Assembly: GCA_049323615.1 (NCBI GenBank)
Contig: JBMOPD010000037.1
Location: 1-59,860, forward strand
Source of the DNA: JBMOPD01 sp049323615
Lineage (GTDB): Bacteria > Bacillota > Desulfotomaculia > Desulfotomaculales > Desulfocucumaceae
Reading direction: 5' to 3'
Length of the DNA stretch: 59,860 bases
In this document: piece after piece, positions 9,111-17,559 of the stretch
Position numbering within the stretch: position 1 is the first letter of the stretch
Layout: every line of letters starts with the position of its first letter
The notes under the pieces: generated by a model
What the model was told of the DNA's origin: nothing
What the model saw: the letters and a program-made list of their open reading frames with translations, nothing else
Databases searched by the model: none
Position numbers and translations under genes: made by a program

Positions 9111-9146
9111 AGCCGGCGGATCACCCGACTCCGTGCATCCCGGTCT

Positions 9147-9167
9147 GACTCCCGACTCCTGTCTTGA
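9147..9167. repeat. Degenerate heptamer array, GACTCCC type
   Basis: GACTCCC, GACTCCT and GTCTTGA run in tandem, with another GACTCCG about 20 bp away out of phase. The array begins 23 bp past the stop codon at 9191. Confidence 0.45.
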
Positions 9168-9190
9168 GACGGAAGATGTTAGCAGGGAAG

Positions 9191-9583
9191 CTATATTTTC
9201 CCGCCGTGCTTTTCAAGAATTCCGGTCACCTGGTCGCCGCTTTCCCCGTCGGTTACCACCGTCACCAGGAACGCCCTCCCCCCGGCCACGCCGTAATCGG
9301 TGTCGCCGTACCCGCTGACCGAAGGGTCGCTGACATGCAGTATCCTCCCGTTTATGTCGCTGAAGTCGCCGGCCTCGGAAGAATAAAGGGTCAGCCCGGT
9401 TAAAGACCCGGTGCCCGAAACGGGGTTGTTTATTTCCTGGTCGTTGTTTACCCCGTAGCGGGATATGCGGTCCACCTGGACTGTATTGTACCCCATGCTT
9501 TTTAATTCTCCGGCGGCCCTTTGGGCGCTCTGGCTTGACGGGAAGTAGGCCAGCACGGACCTCTCTCCCGGTTCCAGCTGCAT
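9191..9583 (-). CDS. Hypothetical protein, 130 aa
   Basis: No family that I can name. An N-terminal alpha/beta stretch (VLAYFPSSQSAQRAAGELKSMGY) is followed by a Gly/Ser/Asp-rich middle and a C-terminal VVTDGESGDQVTGILEKHGG. The layout recalls small general-stress proteins of the YflT/17M type that sense nothing obvious. There is no signal peptide or membrane segment. A purine-rich GGGGGGAT precedes the ATG. It is divergent from the ABC transporter pair. Confidence 0.6.
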   Translation of the reverse strand: MQLEPGERSVLAYFPSSQSAQRAAGELKSMGYNTVQVDRISRYGVNNDQEINNPVSGTGSLTGLTLYSSEAGDFSDINGRILHVSDPSVSGYGDTDYGVAGGRAFLVTVVTDGESGDQVTGILEKHGGKI

Positions 9584-9721
9584 AAAAATCCCCCCTTTAT
9601 GGTTAGTATGGCCTTAGACCGGCCGCAATAATCCGGTCCGGCCCGGGGCCGGGAAGATGCGGGGAGGGTCTTGACTGAAGGCCAAAAAAAGACTATGTTT
9701 TCATCACTGGAGGATTCCCGG

Positions 9722-10690
9722 ATGAACATAATCGAGGCAAAACAACTGCATAAAAGCTACAAGGGCCTGGCGGCGGTGGAGGATGTCTCCTTCGGGGTGA
9801 GGGAGAAAGAAATATTCGGCTTTTTGGGACCCAACGGGGCGGGCAAGTCAACCAGCATCAAGATGCTGGCCACACTGACCAGGCCCACATCGGGAACGGC
9901 GCTCATCGACGGCTGCGACATCACCAGGCAGCCGGACCGGGTAAGGCAGGCAATAGGCCTGGTATTCCAGGAGACCACCCTGGATGAGAGGCTGACCGCC
10001 GCCGAAAACCTCTACTTCCACGGCATGCTTTACAACGTGGAAAGGCGGGCCATGGCCCGCCGGATGGCCGAGGTGCTGGAAATGGTGGAACTGGCGGACC
10101 GGAGGGACGCCAGGGTAAAAACCTTTTCCGGCGGCATGAAAAGGAGGCTGGAAATAGCCAGGGGGCTGATCCATTATCCCCGGGTGCTCTTTCTGGATGA
10201 GCCCACGGTGGGCCTGGACCCGCAGACCAGGAGCCGGATATGGACATATATCCACGAATTGCGCAGCCGGGAAAACCTCACCATCTTCATGACCACCCAC
10301 TACATGGACGAGGCCGAGCACTGCGACCGCATCGCCATTATTGACCACGGGCGGATAGTAACCCTGGACACCCCCGACAACCTGAAAAAGATGGTGGGCG
10401 GCGATTTAATAACCCTCCGCACCCCGCACCGGGAGGAAGTAAAGCGTTATATTGAGGAGAAATTCAACATCCCGGTGCAGGAATCCGGAGAATACCTGCA
10501 GATGGAGGTTGCCGGGGGAGAATCGTTTATACCCGCCCTGGCCGGACAGCTGAGCGGCCGTATTCATTCCATATCACTGCACAAACCCACTTTGGACGAT
10601 GTGTTTCTCAAGCTGACCGGCCGGGCCATCAGGGAGGAGACCGCCGACAACTGGAGCGCCATGAGAACCCATATGAGATGGAGGCGTTAG
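9722..10690 (+). CDS. DrrA-type ABC exporter ATPase
   Basis: About 322 residues. It contains Walker A (GPNGAGKST), the signature FSGGMKRRLEIARGL, Walker B (VLFLDEPTVGLD) and a switch His in FMTTHYMDEAEHCD. This last pattern is typical of the daunorubicin-resistance (DrrA)/YhaP-like branch, which drives drug, lipid or polysaccharide export. The C-terminal 90 residues carry the DrrA-type accessory domain. The ATG at 9722 follows GGAGG. The permease begins 2 bp after the stop. Confidence 0.93.
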   Translation: MNIIEAKQLHKSYKGLAAVEDVSFGVREKEIFGFLGPNGAGKSTSIKMLATLTRPTSGTALIDGCDITRQPDRVRQAIGLVFQETTLDERLTAAENLYFHGMLYNVERRAMARRMAEVLEMVELADRRDARVKTFSGGMKRRLEIARGLIHYPRVLFLDEPTVGLDPQTRSRIWTYIHELRSRENLTIFMTTHYMDEAEHCDRIAIIDHGRIVTLDTPDNLKKMVGGDLITLRTPHREEVKRYIEEKFNIPVQESGEYLQMEVAGGESFIPALAGQLSGRIHSISLHKPTLDDVFLKLTGRAIREETADNWSAMRTHMRWRR

Positions 10691-10692
10691 AG

Positions 10693-11472
10693 ATGAGAAT
10701 AATTAAGGCCGTTTACATCATCTGGCTGAGGGACGTAATCCGCTTTTACCGGGAAAAAACCCGCATAGTGGGGATGCTGGGCCAGCCGCTTTTATACCTG
10801 CTGATCATGGGCACCGGCCTGTCGGCCTCCTTTCGCATGTCCTGGGCGGCCGGGGATTTTAATTACCTCGAATTTATGTACCCGGGCATAATCGGCATGT
10901 CGGTGCTCTTTACCTCGGTTTTTTCGGCCATATCCATAGTGTGGGACAGGGAATTCGGCTTTTTAAGGGAAGTGCTGGTGGCCCCGGTGCCCCGCTGGTC
11001 GGTGGCCATAGGCAAGGCCCTGGGGGGGAGCACCATAGCCATGCTGCAGGCCTCGATCCTGCTCCTGGTGGCCCCGTTCATCGGGGTCAAGCTGAGCATC
11101 CTGATGGTCTTAAAACTCCTGGGTATGCTCTTTCTGATCGCCTTTTCCCTGACCTCCCTGGGCATCACCATCGCCTCCAGGATGGAAACCATGGAGGGGT
11201 TCCAGATGATCATGAACTTTCTGGTAATGCCGCTTTTTTTCCTGAGCGGCGCCATGTTCCCGCTGCGCGGCGTGCCTTCGTGGATGGAAACCATGATGAA
11301 GGCGGACCCGCTCACTTACGGCGTAGACGCGCTGCGCCACATCATGTACTCCGCATCCCCGGCCAGGGACTTCCTGGTTCAGTTTTCCATGAGCACCGAC
11401 CTGGCGGTGGTGGCCACGATGTCCCTGGTGTTTATCACCGCCGGCACCCTGGCGTTCAATAGAACAGAATAG
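10693..11472 (+). CDS. ABC-2 type exporter permease (DrrB-like)
   Basis: About 259 residues with six predicted membrane segments. It has the ABC-2 signature region (SGAMFPLRGVPSWMETMMKADPLTYGVDALR) before the last helix. It pairs with the preceding ATPase to form a homodimeric exporter, and the substrate is unknown. The ATG at 10693 is favoured because the GGAGG overlapping the end of the ATPase gene sits 8-9 nt before it. An ATG at 10678 would overlap the upstream gene. Confidence 0.9.
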   Translation: MRIIKAVYIIWLRDVIRFYREKTRIVGMLGQPLLYLLIMGTGLSASFRMSWAAGDFNYLEFMYPGIIGMSVLFTSVFSAISIVWDREFGFLREVLVAPVPRWSVAIGKALGGSTIAMLQASILLLVAPFIGVKLSILMVLKLLGMLFLIAFSLTSLGITIASRMETMEGFQMIMNFLVMPLFFLSGAMFPLRGVPSWMETMMKADPLTYGVDALRHIMYSASPARDFLVQFSMSTDLAVVATMSLVFITAGTLAFNRTE

Positions 11473-11502
11473 GGCTGCCAAATACATTTACCAGGCGCCC
11501 AT

Positions 11503-11537
11503 CTGACGGCTGATGACCGACGACTGACGACCGAATT
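11503..11537. repeat. Five-unit heptamer array, CTGACGA type
   Basis: Five 7-mers in phase: CTGACGG, CTGATGA, CCGACGA, CTGACGA, CCGAATT. They fill the gap between the convergent ABC permease and MaoC genes and run into the stop codon of the MaoC gene (11537-11539). Confidence 0.8.
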
Positions 11538-11950
11538 TACGGGCACATCACCAGGGCTTCCCCCTCAATCACCCTCTGCCCCCTCTGGTTGACACATACC
11601 GTAGACAGCCGGACCCTGCGTTTTGCTTCAATTTTTTCCAGCACCTCCACGGTGGCCGTGATGGTATCCCCGATTTTGACCGGGGCGGTGAATTTGAGGG
11701 TCTGCGACAGGTATACCGATCCCTCACCGGGCAGGCGGGTGCCGAGAACGGTCGATATAAACCCCGCGCTGAGCATGCCGTGGGCCACCCTTTCTCCGAA
11801 AACCGACCCGGCGGCATACTGGCTGTTCAGGTGGACCCCGTTAAAATCCCCGGTTATACCCGCGTAGAGGTATATGTCGGTCTCGCCGACGGTCTTGCTG
11901 AACGATGCCTGATCGCCCACCCTGATGGACTCAAAGGGCACAGAAGCCAT
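11537..11950 (-). CDS. MaoC-family (R)-specific enoyl-CoA hydratase
   Basis: 137 residues with the hot-dog fold. YAGITGDFNGVHLN carries the catalytic Asp and His of the R-hydratase motif, and FGERVAHGMLSAGF completes the active site. The family hydrates trans-2-enoyl-CoA to (R)-3-hydroxyacyl-CoA (PhaJ-like). It is 11 bp downstream of the nitroreductase gene on the same strand. No polyhydroxyalkanoate synthase is visible nearby, so the pathway is open. Confidence 0.88.
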   Translation of the reverse strand: MASVPFESIRVGDQASFSKTVGETDIYLYAGITGDFNGVHLNSQYAAGSVFGERVAHGMLSAGFISTVLGTRLPGEGSVYLSQTLKFTAPVKIGDTITATVEVLEKIEAKRRVRLSTVCVNQRGQRVIEGEALVMCP

Positions 11951-11961
11951 CCAATCACCTT

Positions 11962-12567
11962 CTATAACGTTTTTACAACTATACTTTCCACGGGCAGCCG
12001 GGGCCTCGGACCAGGAGAGTGGTCGGGATAGCCCACGGGCACAATGGTCACCACGTGCAGGTTTTCATCCAGATCCAGTATCTCCTTGACCTTTTTGGGT
12101 CTGAACATCATCGTCCAGCAGCTGCCCAGGCCCAGGTCGGTGGCCCTCAAAACCAGGTGCTCCACCGCAATGGCCACATTCAGTGACACGTACGCCTTAG
12201 CGGCTTCGGCCTCCATTTCCCTGACGGGATAACTGGCGGGGTCGAAATTTTCCAGATCGGTGCCGGCAAAGGCCCCTGCCTCCTTCAGTTCCACCAGCCG
12301 GTTGCCCGTTAACCTGGTGGCCGTTAAATCGGCGCAGCAGACAAACAGCACCGGGGCCTGGGTAATGAACCTCAAAAATATGGCGGCGCTCAGTTTTTCC
12401 CTCATTTCGGGAGATTTTACAATAACGAAACGCCAGGGTTGCAAATTTGTACCCGAAGGGGCCAGCCTGGCCGCTTCCAGCAGTTCGTTGACAACACCGT
12501 CGGGAATGGGATCCGGCTTGAATTTCCTTATACTCCGCCTGGCCGCAATTACCTCTTTCAGTTCCAT
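11962..12567 (-). CDS. Nitroreductase-family FMN oxidoreductase
   Basis: 201 residues. The N-terminal IAARRSIRKFKPDPIP and LEAARLAPSGTNLQPWRF are the FMN-contacting motifs of the family. GLGSCWTMMF and VVTIVPVGYPD are the conserved C-terminal parts. Such enzymes reduce nitro, quinone or flavin substrates with NAD(P)H. The length is normal and a ribosome binding site (GGAGG) precedes the ATG. It probably shares a transcript with the MaoC hydratase. Confidence 0.9.
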   Translation of the reverse strand: MELKEVIAARRSIRKFKPDPIPDGVVNELLEAARLAPSGTNLQPWRFVIVKSPEMREKLSAAIFLRFITQAPVLFVCCADLTATRLTGNRLVELKEAGAFAGTDLENFDPASYPVREMEAEAAKAYVSLNVAIAVEHLVLRATDLGLGSCWTMMFRPKKVKEILDLDENLHVVTIVPVGYPDHSPGPRPRLPVESIVVKTL

Positions 12568-12700
12568 GGTTGCACCTCCGTTTTATTATGCTTGTGTTTA
12601 ATTACATTGCAAATATCATACCTCTAAAGTGGGATTATTAGAATAATTTTCTTGGCTCCCAGAAAGGTAAATTCTCAATATAAATAGAATTTTTCGGATA

Positions 12701-12727
12701 GTCCGGGTAAACCGGACCCGGTATAAT
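12701..12727 (+). promoter_or_regulatory. Palindrome plus TATAAT before the HNH gene
   Basis: GTCCGG-gtaaa-CCGGAC (12701-12717) is a perfect 6-bp inverted repeat. It is placed just upstream of a consensus TATAAT (12722-12727). No good -35 box is seen, which suggests a regulated promoter with an operator in the spacer region. GGGGAGAG follows as ribosome binding site before the GTG at 12764. Confidence 0.5.
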
Positions 12728-12763
12728 AAAATTGAGTCCATCCCTGCAAAGGGGAGAGAAGAA

Positions 12764-13810
12764 GTGCAGAAGCAGGAGTTCCTCTCCAGATGGCTGGAAA
12801 TTATTAAAAGGTCTTCAGCCATACTGGTATATAAACAGGATTTTGTAAACAGGCTGCTGGAGGCCATAAGAAAAAGCGCCACCCGGCATACATACGACCT
12901 GGCCTGGGCGCGGGCCCTGGTTGAGGCGGCGGGAGAGGTGACAGTCAGCCCGGATAGAGGTGAAACCGAGGTTCACCTGCAGTCCACCGCCGAAAAGATG
13001 ATTAAATACTACTGGGACCAGACGGTATTCTTCGGCCTGGTGCAGGGCGCCAACCCCTGCCGGCAGCCCGACCTGATGTGCCGTGTGCGGGAACTGATTA
13101 ATGACTATTACAGGGGCCGCCGCCCCGGAGAGCCGGTTTGTTTTATGAACGCAAATTTCAACCCCCGCCTGAAGGAAAAGGTTGAGGAACACATCCGGGC
13201 CGCCGGTGAAATACTTAAAAAAGACGTGGTAACCAGGTTCCTCGGCAAGGGCCGGCTGAATGACGAGTTTATAAAGTACAGCGGGGGCGAGGAAAGCCTT
13301 ACCCTGCCGCAGAATACCCTGGCGGCCATCAGGGAAAACAGCCCGCTGATCACTGAAGCCTTATATTACCGCTGGGCACAGGTGCTGGAAAAATACAACA
13401 CCTCCCCCAGGCTGAACAAAAAGGTCAGGATTATAGACAGCGCCGAACTCCGGGAGCGGCCCCTTTCCTTTTACGCCAAGTACCTGGATCTGGAAAACCC
13501 CGGCCGCCTGTGTTTTATTTGCGGCCAGCCGGTAGAAGACAAAGACCTGTCCATAGGCCACGTGATCCCCTGGTCTTACCTTTGCTCCGACGATATATGG
13601 AACCTGGTCTACCAGCATAAAAGCTGCGCATCCGCCAAAACCGGCCCGGTGCCGTCGGAATTTGTCATTGCCAGGCTGGAAAAGAAAAACAAGGCCCTGC
13701 TGGCCAAACTGGTTTCCTACGTGGAAACCGATATGGTGGCAGGGGCCCTGCAGGATGCCGTAAACCGCAACCTGGTCAGAAAAAACTGGCTGTGCTGCCG
13801 GGAAGAATAG
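12764..13810 (+). CDS. HNH endonuclease-domain protein
   Basis: 348 residues. The C-terminal third carries an HNH/zinc-type module: CFICGQPV, then SIGHVIPWSYLCSDDIW, NLVYQHKSC and a following ASAK. This is the pattern of HNH nucleases with a CxxC/HxxC zinc site. The N-terminal 240 residues are helical, with no domain I recognise. It has its own promoter region and is flanked by metabolic genes. No methyltransferase or other restriction partner is adjacent. It could be a solitary nuclease or a defence effector. Confidence 0.75.
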   Translation: MQKQEFLSRWLEIIKRSSAILVYKQDFVNRLLEAIRKSATRHTYDLAWARALVEAAGEVTVSPDRGETEVHLQSTAEKMIKYYWDQTVFFGLVQGANPCRQPDLMCRVRELINDYYRGRRPGEPVCFMNANFNPRLKEKVEEHIRAAGEILKKDVVTRFLGKGRLNDEFIKYSGGEESLTLPQNTLAAIRENSPLITEALYYRWAQVLEKYNTSPRLNKKVRIIDSAELRERPLSFYAKYLDLENPGRLCFICGQPVEDKDLSIGHVIPWSYLCSDDIWNLVYQHKSCASAKTGPVPSEFVIARLEKKNKALLAKLVSYVETDMVAGALQDAVNRNLVRKNWLCCREE

Positions 13811-13819
13811 CCGTCAGCC

Positions 13820-13838
13820 CCCCAATTCCAATTCCCTC
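13820..13838. repeat. Heptamer array, CCCCAAT type, after the HNH gene
   Basis: CCCCAAT, TCCAAT and TCCCTC begin 9 bp past the HNH stop codon. The sequence is the same type as the arrays at 781 and 2218. Confidence 0.6.
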
Positions 13839-13870
13839 TTTAATCAAATTTTTTAGATTATCACAAAATA

Positions 13871-13911
13871 TGGAAATGAGAACCCAAAATATTTTTGAGT
13901 TCCCATTTCCA
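13871..13911. terminator. Long hairpin between convergent genes
   Basis: A 19-bp stem with two mismatches (arm TGGAAATGAGAACCCAAAA) encloses a 3-base loop. It lies between the convergent HNH and FeS-oxidoreductase genes. It is likely a bidirectional transcription barrier, although the stem is AT-rich and no clean T-run follows. Confidence 0.5.
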
Positions 13912-13934
13912 CAGTTACTTGCCCGGTAATATAT

Positions 13935-15974
13935 CTATGAAACCTTTTCCATGGCTGTTTCTTCCTCTTCGGTTTTAACCACGGTGTATTCTATGGACCT
14001 GGCCACTATTTCGGCCACATCCATGGCGTGTACCGTTTCCCCCAGTTCCTTCGCCTTCAGGCCGTCCTCAATCATGGTCAGGCAGAAGGGACAGTTGACT
14101 CCCACCGCTTCCGGCTCTTTCTCCAGCAGCTGATCCACACGCATCCCGTTGATGCGCTGGCCGTTGTGCTCCTCCATCCACATGCGCCCGCCCCCGGCCC
14201 CGCAGCAGAAGCTCCTGCTGCGATTGCGGGCGGCCTCCACCAGGGTTACCCCGGGTATGGCCCGGAGAATTTTCCTGGGGGCCTCGTACTCCTCGTTGTA
14301 CCTTCCCAGGTAGCATGAATCGTGGTAGGCGATGCGCAGGCCGGCGAGGTCCTCCCTGAACTGCAGCCTGCCCCGGGCAACAAGGTCGGCGACGAGCTGG
14401 GTGTGGTGGATCACCTCGAAATTGCCACCGAAGGCGGAGTACTCGTTTTTCAAGGTATTGAAGCAGTGGGGGCAGTGGGTGACGATTTTAGTAACCCCCA
14501 GCTCGTTCAGCAGTTCCACGTTTTCGGTGGCCAGTGTCTGGAACAGGTACTCGTTTCCCATCCGGCGGGCCGAGTCGCCGCAGCACTTCTCTTCGGAACC
14601 CAGGACGGAAAAGCTGACGCCGGCCTCCTGCATGATTTTTACCATGGAGTGGGTGATCTTGCGGCTGCGTTCGTCAAAGGACCCGGCGCAGCCCACCCAG
14701 TACAGGTACTCGGCCGACGGCTGGTCGACCCCGGCTATTTTTAACCCGCCGTCCTTGGACCAGTCGCCCCTGGAATACCAGCCGATGCCCCAGGGATTGT
14801 AATTTTTCTCGATATTCCGGCAGGCCAGCACCGCTTCCTGGGGAAACTCTCCCCGGTCCATGACCAGGCTGCGGCGCATATCGATGATCTTGTTGATATG
14901 TTCGTTGGTGACCGGACACTGCTCCTGGCAGGAATAGCAAGTGGTGCAGGCCCAGATCTCATCCTCGGAAATCACCTGGCCAATCAGTTCACCGGCCGGA
15001 ATTTCTTCAGATCCATCTTTACCGGCCCCGGCCAGGGCGTCCCCCTTCTCGGTCAGGTGGTCCTTCAGCTTGTGCAGCAGCAGCTTGGGAGACAGGGGCT
15101 TGCCGCTGAGGTAAGCCGGGCAGTTGTCCTGGCAGCGGCCGCACTCGGCGCAGGCGTACAGGTCCAGAAGCTGCTTGCGGGTGAAGGATTCCACGCGGCT
15201 GACACCAAATTCCTCGGCCTCCTCGTCCTCCAGGTCGACCGGATTTATCTGTCCCCCCCGGGGCTTCAAGCTCCGGAAAAACACGTTAAAGGGGGCAGCC
15301 AGCAGGTGCATGTGCTTGGAATAAGGGATATAGGCCATGAACCCCAGCAGCAGCGTGACATGAACCCACCACATTATATTCTGCAGCAGCAGCATCGCGG
15401 AGGCGCCGGCCCCCGAAGCGGCCGCCATCCCGGCCACCATACCGTAAACCGGAGCCATTTCCCGGCCCGGGGCCGGGCTGAGGGCATGGGCCAGGCCGCT
15501 GGAGATCAGTTCGGTAATGATCAGGCCGGCGATCATCAGCAGGATAACGGCGGCGTCCAGGTTGGCCTCAAGCCTTTTCGGCCTGATTACGTAGCGCCTG
15601 AAAGCGGCCACGGCCACCGCCCCCAGCACCGCCAGGCTGAAAATATCCTTGACCAGGTAGAAATAGGGGTTTTTACCCAGCAGGGGCAGGGCAAAACCTT
15701 CCTTCAGGCCCTCCCCCACAAACTGCAGGGTGCCCAGGGATATCACTATAAATCCCCAGAAAATAATTAAATGGATAAGCCCGAACTTTTCCTTGAGCAC
15801 CTTTTTCTGCCCCAGGACCAGGACGATGAACCCCGCCATCCTCCGGCCGATGCTGTCAAGCCTGTTTTCCGGACGCCCAAGCAGGAGATACTTTATCCGC
15901 CTCCTCAGGGCGTAGCCGAAAAAGGCCATGGCAGCGGCCAGCTCCGCCAGAAAAACCGGCAAGGTATAATCCAT
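13935..15974 (-). CDS. Membrane FeS oxidoreductase (HdrD/NarI-like fusion)
   Basis: 679 residues. The N-terminal half has about six membrane helices of the nitrate-reductase gamma/HdrE type, with His residues that could bind haem b. Two ferredoxin motifs follow (CAECGRCQDNCP and CTTCYSCQEQCP). Two CCG domains follow those (CCGDS with HCPHCF, and CCGAGGG with NCPFC), which in HdrB/HdrD bind a non-cubane cluster. This architecture is known for proteins linking ETF or soluble carriers to menaquinone in syntrophic Firmicutes. No etfAB genes adjoin it here, so that electron donor is inferred from the family. Confidence 0.88.
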   Translation of the reverse strand: MDYTLPVFLAELAAAMAFFGYALRRRIKYLLLGRPENRLDSIGRRMAGFIVLVLGQKKVLKEKFGLIHLIIFWGFIVISLGTLQFVGEGLKEGFALPLLGKNPYFYLVKDIFSLAVLGAVAVAAFRRYVIRPKRLEANLDAAVILLMIAGLIITELISSGLAHALSPAPGREMAPVYGMVAGMAAASGAGASAMLLLQNIMWWVHVTLLLGFMAYIPYSKHMHLLAAPFNVFFRSLKPRGGQINPVDLEDEEAEEFGVSRVESFTRKQLLDLYACAECGRCQDNCPAYLSGKPLSPKLLLHKLKDHLTEKGDALAGAGKDGSEEIPAGELIGQVISEDEIWACTTCYSCQEQCPVTNEHINKIIDMRRSLVMDRGEFPQEAVLACRNIEKNYNPWGIGWYSRGDWSKDGGLKIAGVDQPSAEYLYWVGCAGSFDERSRKITHSMVKIMQEAGVSFSVLGSEEKCCGDSARRMGNEYLFQTLATENVELLNELGVTKIVTHCPHCFNTLKNEYSAFGGNFEVIHHTQLVADLVARGRLQFREDLAGLRIAYHDSCYLGRYNEEYEAPRKILRAIPGVTLVEAARNRSRSFCCGAGGGRMWMEEHNGQRINGMRVDQLLEKEPEAVGVNCPFCLTMIEDGLKAKELGETVHAMDVAEIVARSIEYTVVKTEEEETAMEKVS

Positions 15975-16080
15975 TATCCATCACTCGCTTTCCGGACAAT
16001 TTGGACAAAAAGACCCTGGATCGCCTGTGCCGCGTTCCAGGGTCTGCCTTTGAGCCTGAAACAGTTTCCCGGTTTTACGC

Positions 16081-16278
16081 TCAGGCAACGTTCACATTCT
16101 TGTGTTCGGCTCTGGCTCTTTCAGCAATCTCAACAATGACCCTTAAATTGTCCACGATATCGATTATATCCAGTAGTTCAATCTGGTCAGTATATTTTTC
16201 GATGATGACTGTAATCCTATTAACAGCCTCACTTACTTCACTTTCCACACTGTTCTGTTTATTAATGTTCTTAACCAT
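16081..16278 (-). CDS. Small hypothetical protein, 65 aa
   Basis: A highly charged, probably all-helical small protein with no family I recognise. It contains a hydrophobic heptad-like stretch (QIELLDIIDIVDNLRVIVEI). A strong GGGGGG ribosome binding site stands before the ATG, which supports it as a real gene. Twin 16-bp operator-like palindromes lie 40-80 bp upstream. The size and helicity would suit a small regulator or antitoxin-like partner, but this is speculation. Confidence 0.6.
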   Translation of the reverse strand: MVKNINKQNSVESEVSEAVNRITVIIEKYTDQIELLDIIDIVDNLRVIVEIAERARAEHKNVNVA

Positions 16279-16658
16279 GTTTTAACCCCCCAATCCTACT
16301 TAATTAATGGCAAGTATTATGTCGGCTTCGCGACAATTATTTTGTCAGCTACACGACAAAAGCAAGACACGATTGATTTTGGATAGACATGCTATATGTA
16401 ATTTCGTATTACTTTTGTGGTTTTATTTTAGCACCGGCTGATTGAAAAGTTAAATTCGCATTTATTATTTATAACATAAATCTGACTTATAGTTGAGCTG
16501 TCCGGACATTATTCTTCCCCCAGCGGTATTTTTAAACACCCAACCGTATAACTTGCCGTTAAAAAATTTTTCATCTTAAAATTTTTTCCGGCCACAAACA
16601 GGGGGAATCGTTTAATCCTCCGGGGTAACCGGAAAAAACAGGTTTTCTACCGCTTGAC
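16279..16658. other. Intergenic stretch with twin operators
   Basis: 380 bp without a gene. It holds the leader and operators of the 65-aa gene (16320-16358). The remaining bases, up to the znu terminator, are AT-rich (16360-16620) and I see no RNA or coding signal in them. Confidence 0.5.
16320..16358 (-). promoter_or_regulatory. Two tandem copies of a TGTCG-N6-CGACA operator
   Basis: TGTCGGCTTCGCGACA (16320-16335) and TGTCAGCTACACGACA (16343-16358) are two related inverted repeats spaced 23 bp apart, about two helical turns. They lie upstream of the 65-aa gene on the minus strand. A dimeric repressor binding cooperatively is the natural reading. The protein is not identified. Confidence 0.6.
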
Positions 16659-16688
16659 AAAAAAAGCGGGATGAAATTTCCCGCTTTT
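16659..16688 (-). terminator. Terminator of the znu operon
   Basis: AAAGCGGGA and TCCCGCTTT form a 9-10 bp stem with a short loop, followed on the minus strand by T7. It is about 20 bp past the znuB stop. Confidence 0.88.
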
Positions 16689-16707
16689 CACGGCAATTTG
16701 TCATCCT

Positions 16708-17538
16708 TCAAGCAGAAAATAACTGCCGGGATCCGGCGGGCGCCTTCACCGCACTATAAGCAATTGATGAAATAAGGATTAAAACCGAGGCCATAATGAT
16801 CACCCCGCCGGGGGCCAGGTTGAAATAAAAGGAAGCGAAAAGCCCGGCTACAACCGCCAGTTCTCCCATGACCACGGACAGGATCACGGCGCTGCGGAAA
16901 CTGGCAGCCAGCCTGAGGGCGGCGGCAACGGGCAGTATCATCAGTGAAGAGACCAGCAAAAGTCCCACTATCCTGATGGAAATGGCAATGGTCAGGGCGG
17001 TCATGGCCGTGAACCCCACCGAAAGGGCCCGCACCGGCAGGCCCGCAATCCGCGCCCCCTCCTCATCGAAGGTGATCAGGAAAAGCTCCTTGTAAAAAAG
17101 CCGGATCACGGCCAGGACCAGGATTCCGGCAGCCGCAACTATATAAACGTCGGACCTGCTCACCGTGATTATGCTGCCGAAGAGGTAGCTCATGAAACTG
17201 GCGTTCAGTCCCCGGCCCAGGCCCAGCAGTATGGCCCCCAGGGCCACCCCGGTGGACAGTATGATGGCGATGGCCAGCTCCGAATAGGTTTTGTATTTTT
17301 CCCGCAGGGCCTCGATCAGGAAGGCCCCGGACAGGGAAAAGGCCGACGCCGTAATCAACGGGTGCGTGCCCATGAGCAGCCCGGCCACAACACCGGACAG
17401 GCAGACATGGGAAAGGGCGTCGGCGATCATGGAAAGCCTTCTTAATGTTATAAACAGGCCCACCGCCGGGCAGACCACCCCGATAATCAGGCCCGCCACA
17501 AAGGCGTGGCGCATAAATTCATAATAAAATATAGCCAT
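16708..17538 (-). CDS. znuB: Zinc/manganese ABC transporter permease (ZnuB-like)
   Basis: About 276 residues with 8-9 hydrophobic segments and the family pattern RRLSMIADALSHVCLSGVVAGLL near the N-terminus. It forms the membrane channel for the metal bound by the ZnuA-like lipoprotein. The ATG at 17538 is chosen because GGAGG lies 11 nt upstream. A TTG at 17559 is an alternative. It is the last gene of the fur-znuA-znuC-znuB operon and ends at a good terminator. Confidence 0.9.
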   Translation of the reverse strand: MAIFYYEFMRHAFVAGLIIGVVCPAVGLFITLRRLSMIADALSHVCLSGVVAGLLMGTHPLITASAFSLSGAFLIEALREKYKTYSELAIAIILSTGVALGAILLGLGRGLNASFMSYLFGSIITVSRSDVYIVAAAGILVLAVIRLFYKELFLITFDEEGARIAGLPVRALSVGFTAMTALTIAISIRIVGLLLVSSLMILPVAAALRLAASFRSAVILSVVMGELAVVAGLFASFYFNLAPGGVIIMASVLILISSIAYSAVKAPAGSRQLFSA

Positions 17539-17559
17539 GGTTGACAAGACCTCCGCCAA

